From contig NZ_CAIT01000010.1 in NCBI RefSeq assembly GCF_000296815.2, positions 310,001-374,000 of the forward strand: a DNA stretch of 64,000 bases. Reading direction: 5' to 3'. Shown in pieces: positions 25,879 through 35,067 of this stretch. The notes under the pieces were generated by a model, which had not been told where the DNA came from, searched no databases, and worked only from the letters and a program-made list of their open reading frames with translations. Positions within the stretch are counted from its first letter, which is position 1. Each line of letters starts with the position of its first letter. The position numbers and the translations under genes are program-made. Source of the DNA: Fibrisoma limi BUZ 3 (lineage in GTDB: Bacteria > Bacteroidota > Bacteroidia > Cytophagales > Spirosomataceae).

Positions 25879-28560
25879 ATGACTGCCACCGCTACCAATA
25901 ATCTTAGTGTTCCTGAGCTGCCACACACGCTACCGGCCGAGCAACTGGTTAAATCGCTGGCCGTTGATGCCAAAAGCGGATTGACCGGCGATGAAGCAAA
26001 CCGTCGGCTTGAGCAATACGGCCCTAATGCCTTGCAGGAGGCTAAGCGCGAAAGCGCATGGAGCATCGCTGTTCGTCAATTCAATAGTGTTATTGTCTGG
26101 ATTCTGGCGGCTGCGGCTATCATCTCGTTTTTGTTGGGGGAAACCGTAGAGGGATGGGCCATTATAGCGGTAATCCTGATCAACGCTATTACCGGATTTG
26201 TGCTGGAGTTCAACGCCAGCCAGTCCATGGATGCGCTGCGGAAGATGGACACGAATCCGGCGCGGGTCTGGCGCGATGGCCGCGTACACGAAATTTCGTC
26301 GGAAGACGTAACACTGGGCGATATTCTGATGGTTGAAGCCGGTGATCTTGTGGCGGCCGATGCCAGCTTGCTGGAAGCTAACCAGTTGCAGGTCGACGAG
26401 TCGGCTTTGACGGGCGAGTCGCTGCCGGTTGAAAAAGCCACTGCGCCTACGGCCGAGGATGCACCCCTGGGCGATCAGCATAATCGGCTGTTCAAGGGAA
26501 CGGCCGTAACAGGCGGCAACGGTCGGGCTGTCATAACAGGCATTGGGCAGCAGACCGAGCTGGGGAAAATCGCGACGATGGTGGAGCAGGCCGAACGGAC
26601 TGCCACTCCCCTGGAAGCGAAACTGGACTCGCTGTCGAAAGTGCTGATCTGGGTGACTGTCGGCCTGGCGGGGCTGTTTCTAATCGTTGGCCTGATTCGG
26701 GGTGAAGAAGTACGGCAATTAATCGAAACCTCCATTGCTCTGGCTATTGCGGCCATTCCGGAAGGTATGTCCGTTGTGGCTACGATTGCCCTGGCCTATG
26801 GTATGCTGCGACTGGCCGAGAAGAAAGTCATCGTGAAGCGACTGTCGGCGGTGGAAACGCTGGGTGGGACCAACGTCATTTTTACGGACAAAACCGGGAC
26901 GTTGACCCAGAATCGTATCGAGGTGCATACCATCCAGCTTCCCGATGCCCGTGCCGATGTGGACGTACAGGCCGCCGACCAGACGCTGAACGTGACAAAC
27001 GGCGACACGCAGATCATCGAAAGCGATGTGTATCAGCAGCTTGTGCTGGCGGGTGTTCTGGCCAATAATGCCGACTATAACCCGCATGATACGGATACCA
27101 AAGAAGTAGGTGATCCCGTTGAGGTGGCCTTGCTCAAGTTTGCTTATGCGGCCGGGCAGGACCCGGATATCATTCGTGAGCAGTATCCGCGCGAAGCCGA
27201 GAAGCCGTTCAGTTCCGACACGCGCATGATGGGGACGCTCCACCGAACCGACAACCGCTACGTAGTGGCTGTTAAAGGGGCCGTGGAAGAAATCATGGAT
27301 CGTTGCCCCGATATGGATGAGGCCCTCCAGCAAAAACAGCGTGATATGTCGGAACAGATGGCGGCCGATGGGTTGCGGACGCTGGCGTTTGCGTACCGGG
27401 AAATCGATGAAAAGCCCGGCGACGATTTTGCCGATAGTAACCTGACGTATCTCGGGCTGATTGGTTTTCTGGACCCACCCCGCACCGAGGTGACACCCGC
27501 GCTGGAATCCTGCCGTGAGGCCGGTATCAAAGTGATCATGGTCACCGGCGACCACCCTGCTACGGCCCTGACCATTGCCCGGCAGGTACACCTGATCGAA
27601 CCGGGCGAAGACATCGCGCTGACCGGCCGGGACCTGAAACCGCTGGATCAGTTGACAGACGCTGATCGGGAGCGGCTGATGGCATGCCGGGTGTTTGCCC
27701 GCGTCAGCCCGACGCAGAAGCTGGACATGATTGATCTGTATCAGCAGCAGGGCGATATTGTCGGCATGACCGGCGACGGCGTTAACGACGCACCGGCCCT
27801 GAAGAAGTCCGACATTGGCATTGCGATGGGCCAGCGGGGCACGCAGGTTGCGGCCGAAACGGCGGCTATGGTGCTAAAAGACGATTCGTTCACGTCGATC
27901 GTAACGGCGATCGGGCAGGGGCGGGTCATTTTCGAGAACATCCGCAAGTTCATCCTGTTTCTGCTGTCGTGCAACATGAGCGAAATCTTCGTGGTTACCT
28001 TCGCCGGTTTTCTGAACGTAGGGACACCGTTGCTGCCGCTGCAAATCCTGTTCATCAACATCATCACCGACGTATTCCCGGCCCTGGCGCTGGGTGTCGG
28101 CCGCGAGAACAGCGAACTGATGAAGCAGCCGCCCCGCGACCCGAAACAACCCATTCTCAGTCGCAATGACTGGGGGGTGATCGTATTCTACGCCTTCGTA
28201 ATTACGGTCGCAGTGCTGGGCGTTTATTTGTTCGGAACGCGCCAGTTAGGACTAAGCGAAGGGGTTGGTAACAGCATTACGTTCTACGCCCTGTCGTTCG
28301 CCCAACTGATGCACGTATTCAACCTGTACTCGGGTAAGGGTCATTTTTTCAAAAACGAAATTACCCGTAATCGCTACATCTGGCTGGCGTTGCTGACCTG
28401 TATTGCCATTATGTTCCTGACCTACTACGTGCCGTTCCTGCGCGAGGTGCTGTCAATTCAGCCGATGCAGGCTGCGCCTTTAGAGTTGATTATTGCGGCC
28501 GGCGTCGTGCCGGTAATTATCGTTCAGGTGGTGCGCACACTGACCGGCTGGGGGCGATGA
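25879..28560 (+). CDS. P-type cation-transporting ATPase (P2-type)
   Basis: 893 residues, the usual P2 ATPase length. Actuator TGES motif (SALTGESLPVEK, near residue 180), phosphorylation site DKTGTLTQNR near 336, nucleotide-binding KGAVEEI, hinge GDGVNDAPALKKSDIGIAMG, and ten membrane segments. In helix 4 the ion-site motif reads AAIPEGMS rather than the common PEGLP; helix 6 has NIITDVFPALALG, keeping the Asn and Asp of the Ca site. It probably exports calcium or a similar divalent cation, with specificity uncertain. A stand-alone gene on the plus strand. Confidence 0.95.
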   Translation: MTATATNNLSVPELPHTLPAEQLVKSLAVDAKSGLTGDEANRRLEQYGPNALQEAKRESAWSIAVRQFNSVIVWILAAAAIISFLLGETVEGWAIIAVILINAITGFVLEFNASQSMDALRKMDTNPARVWRDGRVHEISSEDVTLGDILMVEAGDLVAADASLLEANQLQVDESALTGESLPVEKATAPTAEDAPLGDQHNRLFKGTAVTGGNGRAVITGIGQQTELGKIATMVEQAERTATPLEAKLDSLSKVLIWVTVGLAGLFLIVGLIRGEEVRQLIETSIALAIAAIPEGMSVVATIALAYGMLRLAEKKVIVKRLSAVETLGGTNVIFTDKTGTLTQNRIEVHTIQLPDARADVDVQAADQTLNVTNGDTQIIESDVYQQLVLAGVLANNADYNPHDTDTKEVGDPVEVALLKFAYAAGQDPDIIREQYPREAEKPFSSDTRMMGTLHRTDNRYVVAVKGAVEEIMDRCPDMDEALQQKQRDMSEQMAADGLRTLAFAYREIDEKPGDDFADSNLTYLGLIGFLDPPRTEVTPALESCREAGIKVIMVTGDHPATALTIARQVHLIEPGEDIALTGRDLKPLDQLTDADRERLMACRVFARVSPTQKLDMIDLYQQQGDIVGMTGDGVNDAPALKKSDIGIAMGQRGTQVAAETAAMVLKDDSFTSIVTAIGQGRVIFENIRKFILFLLSCNMSEIFVVTFAGFLNVGTPLLPLQILFINIITDVFPALALGVGRENSELMKQPPRDPKQPILSRNDWGVIVFYAFVITVAVLGVYLFGTRQLGLSEGVGNSITFYALSFAQLMHVFNLYSGKGHFFKNEITRNRYIWLALLTCIAIMFLTYYVPFLREVLSIQPMQAAPLELIIAAGVVPVIIVQVVRTLTGWGR

Positions 28561-28630
28561 TAGGTTAGCGGACATATTAAAATATAACCACTAGCGGAAC
28601 CATAGACTAAAATGGGGGCGTTCTGTCCCC

Positions 28631-29362
28631 ATGAAGCGACTCCTTTGCCTGCTGTTGTGGCTGGTGGCAATCAACGCCCCGGCGCAACCAACCGGACAAT
28701 CGTTCTACCAACGCTACAAAGCTGTTCTAACACAGCGGTTTGGTGAGGTTGCTACCGAAGCAGAACTCAAGTCACTGCTGAAACATATCATTGATCGCGG
28801 ACACCTCGAAGTCGACCACAACCACTATTTCCGGCCAGCTACGGCCCCGCTGGCTTATCTGGTGGCCGGTCAGCGAACCGGGGCCAGTGTCAGTCGGATT
28901 AAGGCGACGCTGGTCTACCCGCTGTTGCGCTTTGTCCTGCCATTGGTAACGCCCCAACCGGTTGTTACGGAACGTAGCGCCCTCGGCGAACGCTTGGCTG
29001 CTCAGTCTTACCACTACCTCGGCGTTCCCTATGGCGCACCGGCCTACAACCGCCAAACGGGACGGGGAACGCTGGATTGCTCCGGACTGGTTCGCTACGT
29101 GTTTGACGATGTTGGTGTTAACTGGCGGGGGGGAAACTCCGTGGCCGATCTGGTCAGCAGCCCTGACTTTCGGCAAGTGACCGGTGGGCCGCAGGCGGGG
29201 GACTTGCTGGTACGAAAGCACAGGAACGGAAAGTGGTCGCACGTGGGTATTTACGTCGGTAAGCAGCAGCTTATCGAAGCGCCGTACACCGGTACGGTTG
29301 TACGGACGACTCCCTACAAGCCACAGAAGTGGCATCGCGTGCTTCGCTACGTCGGGCGCTGA
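28631..29362 (+). CDS. NlpC/P60 family cell-wall peptidase
   Basis: 243 residues with a signal peptide ending APAQP. The C-terminal half is an NlpC/P60 domain: catalytic Cys150 in GTLDCSGLVRYVF, GDLLVRKH, catalytic His near 203 in WSHVGIYVG, and IEAPYTG. The N-terminal region (20-110) is not recognised. Such enzymes cut gamma-D-Glu-diaminopimelate links in peptidoglycan in the periplasm. It ends exactly where the convergent methyltransferase gene ends. Confidence 0.93.
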   Translation: MKRLLCLLLWLVAINAPAQPTGQSFYQRYKAVLTQRFGEVATEAELKSLLKHIIDRGHLEVDHNHYFRPATAPLAYLVAGQRTGASVSRIKATLVYPLLRFVLPLVTPQPVVTERSALGERLAAQSYHYLGVPYGAPAYNRQTGRGTLDCSGLVRYVFDDVGVNWRGGNSVADLVSSPDFRQVTGGPQAGDLLVRKHRNGKWSHVGIYVGKQQLIEAPYTGTVVRTTPYKPQKWHRVLRYVGR

Positions 29363-30010
29363 TCAGAAGGTAAGCGGCTGGCGAGTCCGGTGTCCAACCA
29401 CGGCATGCAGCGGATCGCTGTATGAACCCTTCGGGCTGCGGTCGAGTGATTGAATCCCCTCAAAACGCCCGGCTAATTGGTAATAGCTTTCAACCAGTTG
29501 CCGATGTCCCCGGTCGTCGAGCGATTGCCAGATCGCTACGGCTTTGGTGGGAAACATCCGGTTAGAAAAAACAGTCAGGAACGGAGCACCAGGGCGAAGA
29601 ACACGACCTACTTCTGTGAAAACATCGACTGGCTGGGTCAGGTACTGCACCGACACGGTCAGGATGCAACCATCGAAGGAAGCATCATCGAACGGCAGGC
29701 GACTGATCTTGTTCAGGTTCTGAACGACGTAGTCCGTCAACTGCGGATTATCGCGCATTTCCACCTCGTTCATGCCCAGACCGACCACCCGCCGATACGG
29801 TACGTCGGTCGGCAGATGACTCCGCCAGCTACTCATCAAATCCAGTACGTCGCCGTTGGGAGGCAGATACTCGCGGTAAAGCTGGGTTGTCGCGGCAATA
29901 GCTACGTCATCGATATGGACAACCAGTCGCGGAGAATCATAGAAGCGTTCGTCGTCGCTCTCGTCCATCCGCCGGAAATATTGCTCGGGAAACGGCTGAT
30001 TTGAGTTCAT
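29363..30010 (-). CDS. Class I SAM-dependent methyltransferase
   Basis: About 215 residues from MNSNQPFPEQYF (30010); an ATG four codons upstream is an alternative. DVLDLMSSWRSHLP is motif I of the methyltransferase fold, with VGLGMNEVEMRDN and LPFDDASFDGCILTVSVQYLTQPVDVFTEVGRVLRPGAPFLTVFSNRMFP giving the later strands. The motif I glycine run is weak (DLMSSW in place of GxGxG), as in some DUF-type methyltransferases. Substrate unknown. Convergent with the NlpC/P60 gene. Confidence 0.88.
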   Translation of the reverse strand: MNSNQPFPEQYFRRMDESDDERFYDSPRLVVHIDDVAIAATTQLYREYLPPNGDVLDLMSSWRSHLPTDVPYRRVVGLGMNEVEMRDNPQLTDYVVQNLNKISRLPFDDASFDGCILTVSVQYLTQPVDVFTEVGRVLRPGAPFLTVFSNRMFPTKAVAIWQSLDDRGHRQLVESYYQLAGRFEGIQSLDRSPKGSYSDPLHAVVGHRTRQPLTF

Positions 30011-30068
30011 GGCCGGCTGCATTAGGCTTGTTGTATTCTGACAACCCATCCTACAGCCGAACTGTTGG

Positions 30069-30302
30069 TTAAATCCAGTTTCGTTTTCTGGTCGAATCGG
30101 CCGGTTGCTTGCCGCCTTTGCTGGGCTGGGTTCGGTACCGTGGCGTTATCTCGAAATAATACGTTGGACTCGGCATGCGAACAGAACGACCGCTGTCCTT
30201 GTAGATGGGCATATTATCGTGTGGATGCGTTATTTTCTGAACAGTATCCTGCGGCATGGGGACCGTCCAGTTAAGCATGGCGGAGAGTAGTAACAGGTTC
30301 AT
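30069..30302 (-). CDS. Small hypothetical protein
   Basis: 77 residues, MNLLLLSAMLNWTVPMPQDTVQK, then a Pro/Tyr/Arg-rich basic tail (PTYYFEITPRYRTQPSKGGKQ). The short hydrophobic start could be a signal sequence. No family recognised. It would fill most of the gap between the methyltransferase and the esterase terminator; it could also be chance. Confidence 0.4.
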   Translation of the reverse strand: MNLLLLSAMLNWTVPMPQDTVQKITHPHDNMPIYKDSGRSVRMPSPTYYFEITPRYRTQPSKGGKQPADSTRKRNWI

Positions 30303-30432
30303 GATCAGATAGGTTTACGTCGCAATAACGCATATTTTACTAAACTGTTACGTTTTTCGAGCGCTTTAGTAATAATTAATTTTCAACTTCTGCCCATCAC
30401 AAAGGCCGTGCATTCCAGCGCATAAGCCAGAA

Positions 30433-30463
30433 CAAAAAAGCCCCAACTACTAGCGTTGGGGCC
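30433..30463 (-). terminator. Terminator after the carboxylesterase gene
   Basis: Read leftward: GGCCCCAAC, short loop, GTTGGGGC, then TTTTTTG. It lies about 25 bp past the esterase stop. Confidence 0.85.
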
Positions 30464-30487
30464 GATCCATAGGTTAAAAAGTGAGTG

Positions 30488-32131
30488 TTAATCCATTTTT
30501 GCGTTCTGCTGGTCCAGGAATAGGTAACGGTCGCGGTGCTGCTCTTTTTCAACCTGCGAGTTCACATCTATTCGCATATACTGAACCGGAGTGGCTTTAC
30601 CAGCAACGGGCCATTTGGGCAGACCAGGGCCGTTTGGGTTGCCGGTTTTAATGAAGTTGGCAAAGTAGTTCTGCATCAGCTCCGATACTTTGTAGTCCTC
30701 CGGTGTCCAGGCGTATACCTTGTTTGTGGCCAGGTTGCCCATTGCGTACTCAATCTCGGCTGAGTGAACGGCACCTTTGGCCGGTGGCATCTTGATCGCG
30801 TTCGGGTCGTTGTTCCGAACGACACCACCCGCCAGACCAGCCGATGCGTTGCCCATTTCAGGAACCATGGCGGGGCGGGGTCGAGCGTAGAAGTACCGAT
30901 AAACAGGCTTATCACCTCCTGTCTGGCTGTGCATGTCAGCCCACTTCCAGGTGCTGAAGCCAATGAAGCGGTCGCCGGCCAGGTCGGTCGCCACCTGCTC
31001 AACATCCGCGTCAGTAGCGGGAGCATACAACTTCAGAACCTCATTGGCCTGGTCGCCGTACAGTTTCTGGACCACCTTTTGATAATTCTCTTTTGTTGGC
31101 TCTTCCTTGCCTAAAATGGCGCGATAGCCCATTTCTTCCGAATTCCAGCCAACCATCAGCGGTACGTGTGCCTGTTCACCGGCCGTAAAAATCTGCCCTG
31201 CCGGTTTAGGTAGAAAATATCCATCAATGGTTGTCGAGAACCAGGGTGTACCGGGTTTCGCGGTGGCTTCGAGCACTTTTTCGGCCGGAATGGCCCGAAG
31301 CTCCGCCAGCGAGCTGGCACCCAATGCCTCAGCAAACTTTGCCCCCATCTGCTCGGCCTGATTCAGTGGAGTAGGCGATAGTGTACCCATGAGCGAACCG
31401 CTTTCGCCAATGGCCCCGGCAATCAGGTTTTTCGACAGGGGAGAAGCCATTTGCGCGCTCACCGACACCGATCCGGCCGATTCGCCGGCGATGGTTACTT
31501 TGTTCGGGTCGCCACCAAAGGCCGCAATGTTCTGCTTCACCCAGCGCAGGGCCGCGTTCTGGTCGAGCAGTCCGTAGTTACCCGATGCTTTGTGTGGCGA
31601 TTCTTTGGTCAGTTCGGGGTGCGCCATGAAGCCGAACGGACCCAGGCGATAATTGACCGTGAGGGCTACGATGCCTTTGCCGGCCATGCTTTCGCCGTCG
31701 TAGCGCGGTTCGGAACCGTCACCGGCCACAAATCCACCCCCGTAAAAATAAACCAGCACCGGCAGACGCTCATTGGCCGACTTGGCCGGGGTCCATACGT
31801 TCAGGTACAGGCAATCTTCGCTCATACCATTCGAGCGGAAGTTCATGTCGCCGAAAAGGGAGCGTTGCATGGCACGCGGGCCGAACTTGTCGGCTTTGCG
31901 GACACCCTGCCAGTTCTGAACGGGCTGGGGTTCTTTCCAGCGCAGGTCACCAACGGGTGGCTGCGCGAATGGAATGCCTTTGAAGGCGTAAACACCACTC
32001 GCTTCCTTCACGCCTTCCACAACCCCATTAGCAGTACGTACCTGACCGGAAAAGCCCGCTTTCCCAGATTGAGCAACGGCTATCAGACCTGCCTGTGCCG
32101 TTAAGAGTGAAGCAATTAAAAGTGTTTTCAT
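30488..32131 (-). CDS. Secreted carboxylesterase, type B family
   Basis: About 547 residues with a signal peptide (MKTLLIASLLTAQAGLIAVAQ); an ATG two codons earlier is also possible. The nucleophile elbow GESAGSVS lies near residue 217, preceded by the oxyanion-hole FYGGGFVAGDG and SEDCLYLNVWTPA, all typical of the carboxylesterase/cholinesterase family. A late NAEIEYAMGN-like segment (HSAEIEYAMG) supplies the catalytic His. It faces the divergent Nudix regulator gene across about 160 bp containing a perfect palindrome, suggesting it is the regulated gene. Confidence 0.94.
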   Translation of the reverse strand: MKTLLIASLLTAQAGLIAVAQSGKAGFSGQVRTANGVVEGVKEASGVYAFKGIPFAQPPVGDLRWKEPQPVQNWQGVRKADKFGPRAMQRSLFGDMNFRSNGMSEDCLYLNVWTPAKSANERLPVLVYFYGGGFVAGDGSEPRYDGESMAGKGIVALTVNYRLGPFGFMAHPELTKESPHKASGNYGLLDQNAALRWVKQNIAAFGGDPNKVTIAGESAGSVSVSAQMASPLSKNLIAGAIGESGSLMGTLSPTPLNQAEQMGAKFAEALGASSLAELRAIPAEKVLEATAKPGTPWFSTTIDGYFLPKPAGQIFTAGEQAHVPLMVGWNSEEMGYRAILGKEEPTKENYQKVVQKLYGDQANEVLKLYAPATDADVEQVATDLAGDRFIGFSTWKWADMHSQTGGDKPVYRYFYARPRPAMVPEMGNASAGLAGGVVRNNDPNAIKMPPAKGAVHSAEIEYAMGNLATNKVYAWTPEDYKVSELMQNYFANFIKTGNPNGPGLPKWPVAGKATPVQYMRIDVNSQVEKEQHRDRYLFLDQQNAKMD

Positions 32132-32209
32132 GGGCATTGGTTCAAGGTAACGAATATTGTTTCAGACTAATTACTGGCCTAACAAGCCTGAAATGCAGTC
32201 GGTTTTTCT

Positions 32210-32230
32210 ATTGTAACAATTTGTTACAAT
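32210..32230. promoter_or_regulatory. Perfect palindromic operator candidate between esterase and Nudix regulator
   Basis: Arms ATTGTAACA and TGTTACAAT are exact reverse complements with a 3-bp ATT spacer. It lies 79 bp upstream of the esterase start and 62 bp upstream of the regulator start, ideal for control of both by the winged-helix protein. Confidence 0.75.
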
Positions 32231-32292
32231 AATAAATGATTTAAATAAGAATGCCAATTTTTTATGTTACTTGCTGGTATAGTTCAAAAAAT

Positions 32293-33024
32293 ATGAGTGA
32301 TCAATCGCCCGACGCGAGCGGGCCAGATGGATCAGGTTATTTGCCTGGTCTGGCCTTAGATGCGGTTATTTTTGGCTTTCACGAAAACCAGCTTCGTATT
32401 TTACTGCTGGAGTACCGTAATACGGGGCTGTTTGCGTTGCCCGGTGGATTTATTCGGGAAAACGAGGATCTGAACGCTGCGGCCCGCCGGATGCTGGCTG
32501 AGCGGACGGGGCTGAGCGATATTTACCTGGAACAGTTTTACGTGTTCGGCGATCAGGCCCGGCATGACCCGGCACCGATGCGGTCTATCATGATAGCCAA
32601 CGGCCTGGCGCCAACCGAGTATCATTGGCTGCTGCGCCGGTTTGTGTCGGTGGGCTACTACGCCCTCGTTGACTTTACGAAAGCCGTGCCCCGGCCCGAT
32701 GCGCTGTCGGATTCCTGCGACTGGTATGATCTGGACCGATTGCCCCAGCTTATGCAGGATCATCAGACTATTGTGCAGAAAGCCCTGGAAACCCTGCGAA
32801 TCAATCTGGACCGGAAGCTGGTCGAGTGGGCATCCTCGCTATTGCCCGATACCTTTACCATGGCCGAGTTGCAGAGCCTATACGAGACTATTTTGAATGA
32901 GAAGCTGCACCGCTCTGGATTCCAGCGGAAAATGCTCAGTTTAGGCGTATTGGAGCGGATTGACAAGAAATATACGGGTGGCGCGCACAAAGCACCTTAC
33001 GTCTACCGATTCGTTGCCGTGTGA
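32293..33024 (+). CDS. Nudix-winged helix regulator (NrtR/AraR-like)
   Basis: The start is MSDQSPDASG (32293); an upstream in-frame ATG at 32251 is less likely. The N-terminal domain (residues 20-150) is a Nudix fold, LDAVIFGFHENQLRILLLEYRNTGLFALPGGF, and the C-terminal part (150-243, TFTMAELQSLYETILNEKLHRSGFQRKMLSLGVL) is the winged-helix DNA-binding domain of NrtR-like regulators. The Nudix box is broken: after GGFIRENE the core reads RMLAERTGL, where RExxEE would be needed for catalysis. This fits a ligand sensor rather than a hydrolase. Family members control NAD or sugar catabolism; the ligand here is unknown. Confidence 0.9.
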   Translation: MSDQSPDASGPDGSGYLPGLALDAVIFGFHENQLRILLLEYRNTGLFALPGGFIRENEDLNAAARRMLAERTGLSDIYLEQFYVFGDQARHDPAPMRSIMIANGLAPTEYHWLLRRFVSVGYYALVDFTKAVPRPDALSDSCDWYDLDRLPQLMQDHQTIVQKALETLRINLDRKLVEWASSLLPDTFTMAELQSLYETILNEKLHRSGFQRKMLSLGVLERIDKKYTGGAHKAPYVYRFVAV

Positions 33025-33062
33025 GTAGCAGAAGGATTGTATGAACCAGGCCGCTCGCGATT

Positions 33063-33524
33063 TCAGTTAAATCCCAAACTGATCATGAGGTCGCTGGGAT
33101 TGACGTAACCAAAACTACCCCGTATGGTGCCATCGTTAAACAGATTTATGTAGCTTTTACCAGTACTACGGTCGCTGGTTGTATAGGTCACCTCATACAC
33201 GCTCCGCAGACCAGGAGTACGTAAGTGATAATTGTCCAGACTGGTCGGCGTAACAGTAGCGTCAAACTGATCGCTGATTTGAATCTGAGCGTCGTTAATT
33301 TTGACGGTTACCGTGAGCGTATTGTTGTTTTTACGCCGAAGCTCGACCGTAGCGTTGGCACCAGGCCCACTGTTGGAAACGCCCGCTGATAAATTGACAA
33401 TCAGGTAACTGACTCCAAACTGGCCGGTCAGCGGAGTGGTCAGGTCAGGCCCTACTTCCTTTTCCCGGCAGGCTCCCAACCACAAGGTTAGCACAAAGGC
33501 GAGAACGATAGATCGGTTTTTCAT
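33063..33524 (-). CDS. Hypothetical lipoprotein
   Basis: 153 residues with signal and lipobox LGAC (C19). The remainder is beta-rich (TVELRRKNNNTLTVTVKINDAQIQISDQF; GTIRGSFGYVNPSDLMISLGF) and may be a small calycin-like or beta-sandwich domain. No family recognised. Convergent with the Nudix regulator gene. Confidence 0.8.
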   Translation of the reverse strand: MKNRSIVLAFVLTLWLGACREKEVGPDLTTPLTGQFGVSYLIVNLSAGVSNSGPGANATVELRRKNNNTLTVTVKINDAQIQISDQFDATVTPTSLDNYHLRTPGLRSVYEVTYTTSDRSTGKSYINLFNDGTIRGSFGYVNPSDLMISLGFN

Positions 33525-33716
33525 CGTGAGTTTTGATAAGGGTTGGATTTTTTCGGATTATGGGCTAACTTAACAAACAATGATAATCCCCTTAATCTAA
33601 TTATTCCATCGGTTAGCTGCAAATAAAGCCGACCTACAGGTATTGAGCCTAAGTAACCCGAACAAGTAGATCAGGTCGACGTTTGCCAACGTAATACCAA
33701 CTTATACATCAACAAC

Positions 33717-33935
33717 ATGAGAAACTCACAGCAGAATTCACGGTCCGGGGCCAGTCAGGCCAGCACCGTGAGCCCGAACACAGAGGGCGACGACTACAGC
33801 CAGAACACTAAGTCGCGTCGGCCGGGCAGCACCGGAACGGCACCCGGCGGAGCCAAGCCAGAATCGCAGGAAACCACTGAGCACACAGCCGGTGGCACCA
33901 GTTCCGATCGGCCCCGTCGGATCGACAATCAGTAG
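33717..33935 (+). CDS. Small disordered hypothetical protein
   Basis: 72 residues, low complexity, rich in Ser, Gly, Gln and Pro (SRSGASQASTVSPN, TGTAPGGAKPESQET). No hydrophobic core. Its ATG lies after an AT-rich leader and the frame is open, so it is plausible as a small cytoplasmic protein, but coding is not certain. Confidence 0.5.
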   Translation: MRNSQQNSRSGASQASTVSPNTEGDDYSQNTKSRRPGSTGTAPGGAKPESQETTEHTAGGTSSDRPRRIDNQ

Positions 33936-33943
33936 ATGGGCTG

Positions 33944-34900
33944 CTAAACGCCCTGCGTTACCGCCTTCATCTTGGCCAGGCCCATTTGCGCGACTTGCAA
34001 TGGGTCCTGGGCGTAATAGTTCTTGTTAAATACTTCCAGTGATAGGATGACAGGCCGATCCGGGTTGCGGATGGCCTGCAGAATCTGCCGGATCGGCGCA
34101 ACGCCGTCGCCGGTGTAAACGCGGTCGGCGTCGGTGATGTTGGCGGCCGGCAAATTCGCCGGGTAGTCATTTACATGGAAAATTTCGATGGCGGGTTTGC
34201 CAACCAGGGGCAGGCTGTCGAGACTACTGCCGCCTTTGAACAGGTGGTACACATCCAGCAGCAGCCGCGCCGACGGGTGGCCGCTTTCGACGGCTACGTA
34301 CATGACATCGCTCAGGCGATTCAAATTGCGCGAAAATCCCCAGAGTTCCAGATGCGGGGTAACGCCCGTTTGGGTGCCTAGCTCAAGCAACGCCCGATAC
34401 CGTTCAGCCGCTTTGCGCAGGTCGATGGTTGGGCTGTTGGGCGTTTGCGCACCAACGGGCGGAGCGGCTACCCGTTTGCAGCCGATCTGAGCTAGTACGT
34501 CCATTTCCCGCTTCATCTGCTCAAGACCTTTCGCGCGGGCGTCATCATCGTCAATAATCCACGGCGCAAACCCGATGGCATTTTCGACGGTAACGCCCAG
34601 GTCGCCGAGTCGTTTGCGGGCATCGGCGGGGGTATTGCCCTCTTTAATGTAATTCAGCAACGTATCGACCCAGATTTCGACCGAACGAAACCCCGCTTTG
34701 GACGCGGTTTCGAGTTCTTTTACGAAGCCAAGTTTGTGGCCCCGGAGGGTGCTCATGTTCAGGCAATGGGTGAAAGCTGCGGTTTTGGCTGGCTGCGTAG
34801 TCGTTGAATTGGCGGACGCAGTGGCCGGCAGCAACGCAGCACTGGCCGCTGTGGTGAGTGTAGTTACGAGTTGACGGCGGGTCAGTATTGAATCAGACAT
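33944..34900 (-). CDS. TAT-exported sugar phosphate isomerase/epimerase-like protein
   Basis: 318 residues. The N terminus SDSILTRRQLVTTLTTAASAALLPATASA is a twin-arginine signal (RRQLV). The rest is a xylose isomerase-like TIM barrel: GFRSVEIWVDTLL, DLGVTVENAIGFAPWI, TPHLELWGFSRN, ARLLLDVYHLFKGG, IEIFHVNDYPANL, VILSLEVFNKNYY. Glu, Asp and His residues at strand ends would bind a metal. Likely periplasmic sugar metabolism; substrate unknown. A second protein of this type lies at 61539. Confidence 0.92.
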   Translation of the reverse strand: MSDSILTRRQLVTTLTTAASAALLPATASANSTTTQPAKTAAFTHCLNMSTLRGHKLGFVKELETASKAGFRSVEIWVDTLLNYIKEGNTPADARKRLGDLGVTVENAIGFAPWIIDDDDARAKGLEQMKREMDVLAQIGCKRVAAPPVGAQTPNSPTIDLRKAAERYRALLELGTQTGVTPHLELWGFSRNLNRLSDVMYVAVESGHPSARLLLDVYHLFKGGSSLDSLPLVGKPAIEIFHVNDYPANLPAANITDADRVYTGDGVAPIRQILQAIRNPDRPVILSLEVFNKNYYAQDPLQVAQMGLAKMKAVTQGV

Positions 34901-35067
34901 GTTGGTTGCAGGGATGAACCGTTAAATACGGAATAAGTATAAAAGATTGCGGCAACCGATTCTACCTATCATCTTTGCTTATCTGACTGAACGGAACAAT
35001 AAAACAGACAAAGTTGCTCGTTTTGAGTTACGAGATTGGCACTATTCTGTTTTACATTCACCACGTT

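Noticed and set aside
26719-27591. Long open frame (290 codons) antisense to the P-type ATPase gene
   Set aside because: It lies entirely within a well-supported ATPase gene, has no recognisable domain and arises from codon bias on the opposite strand.
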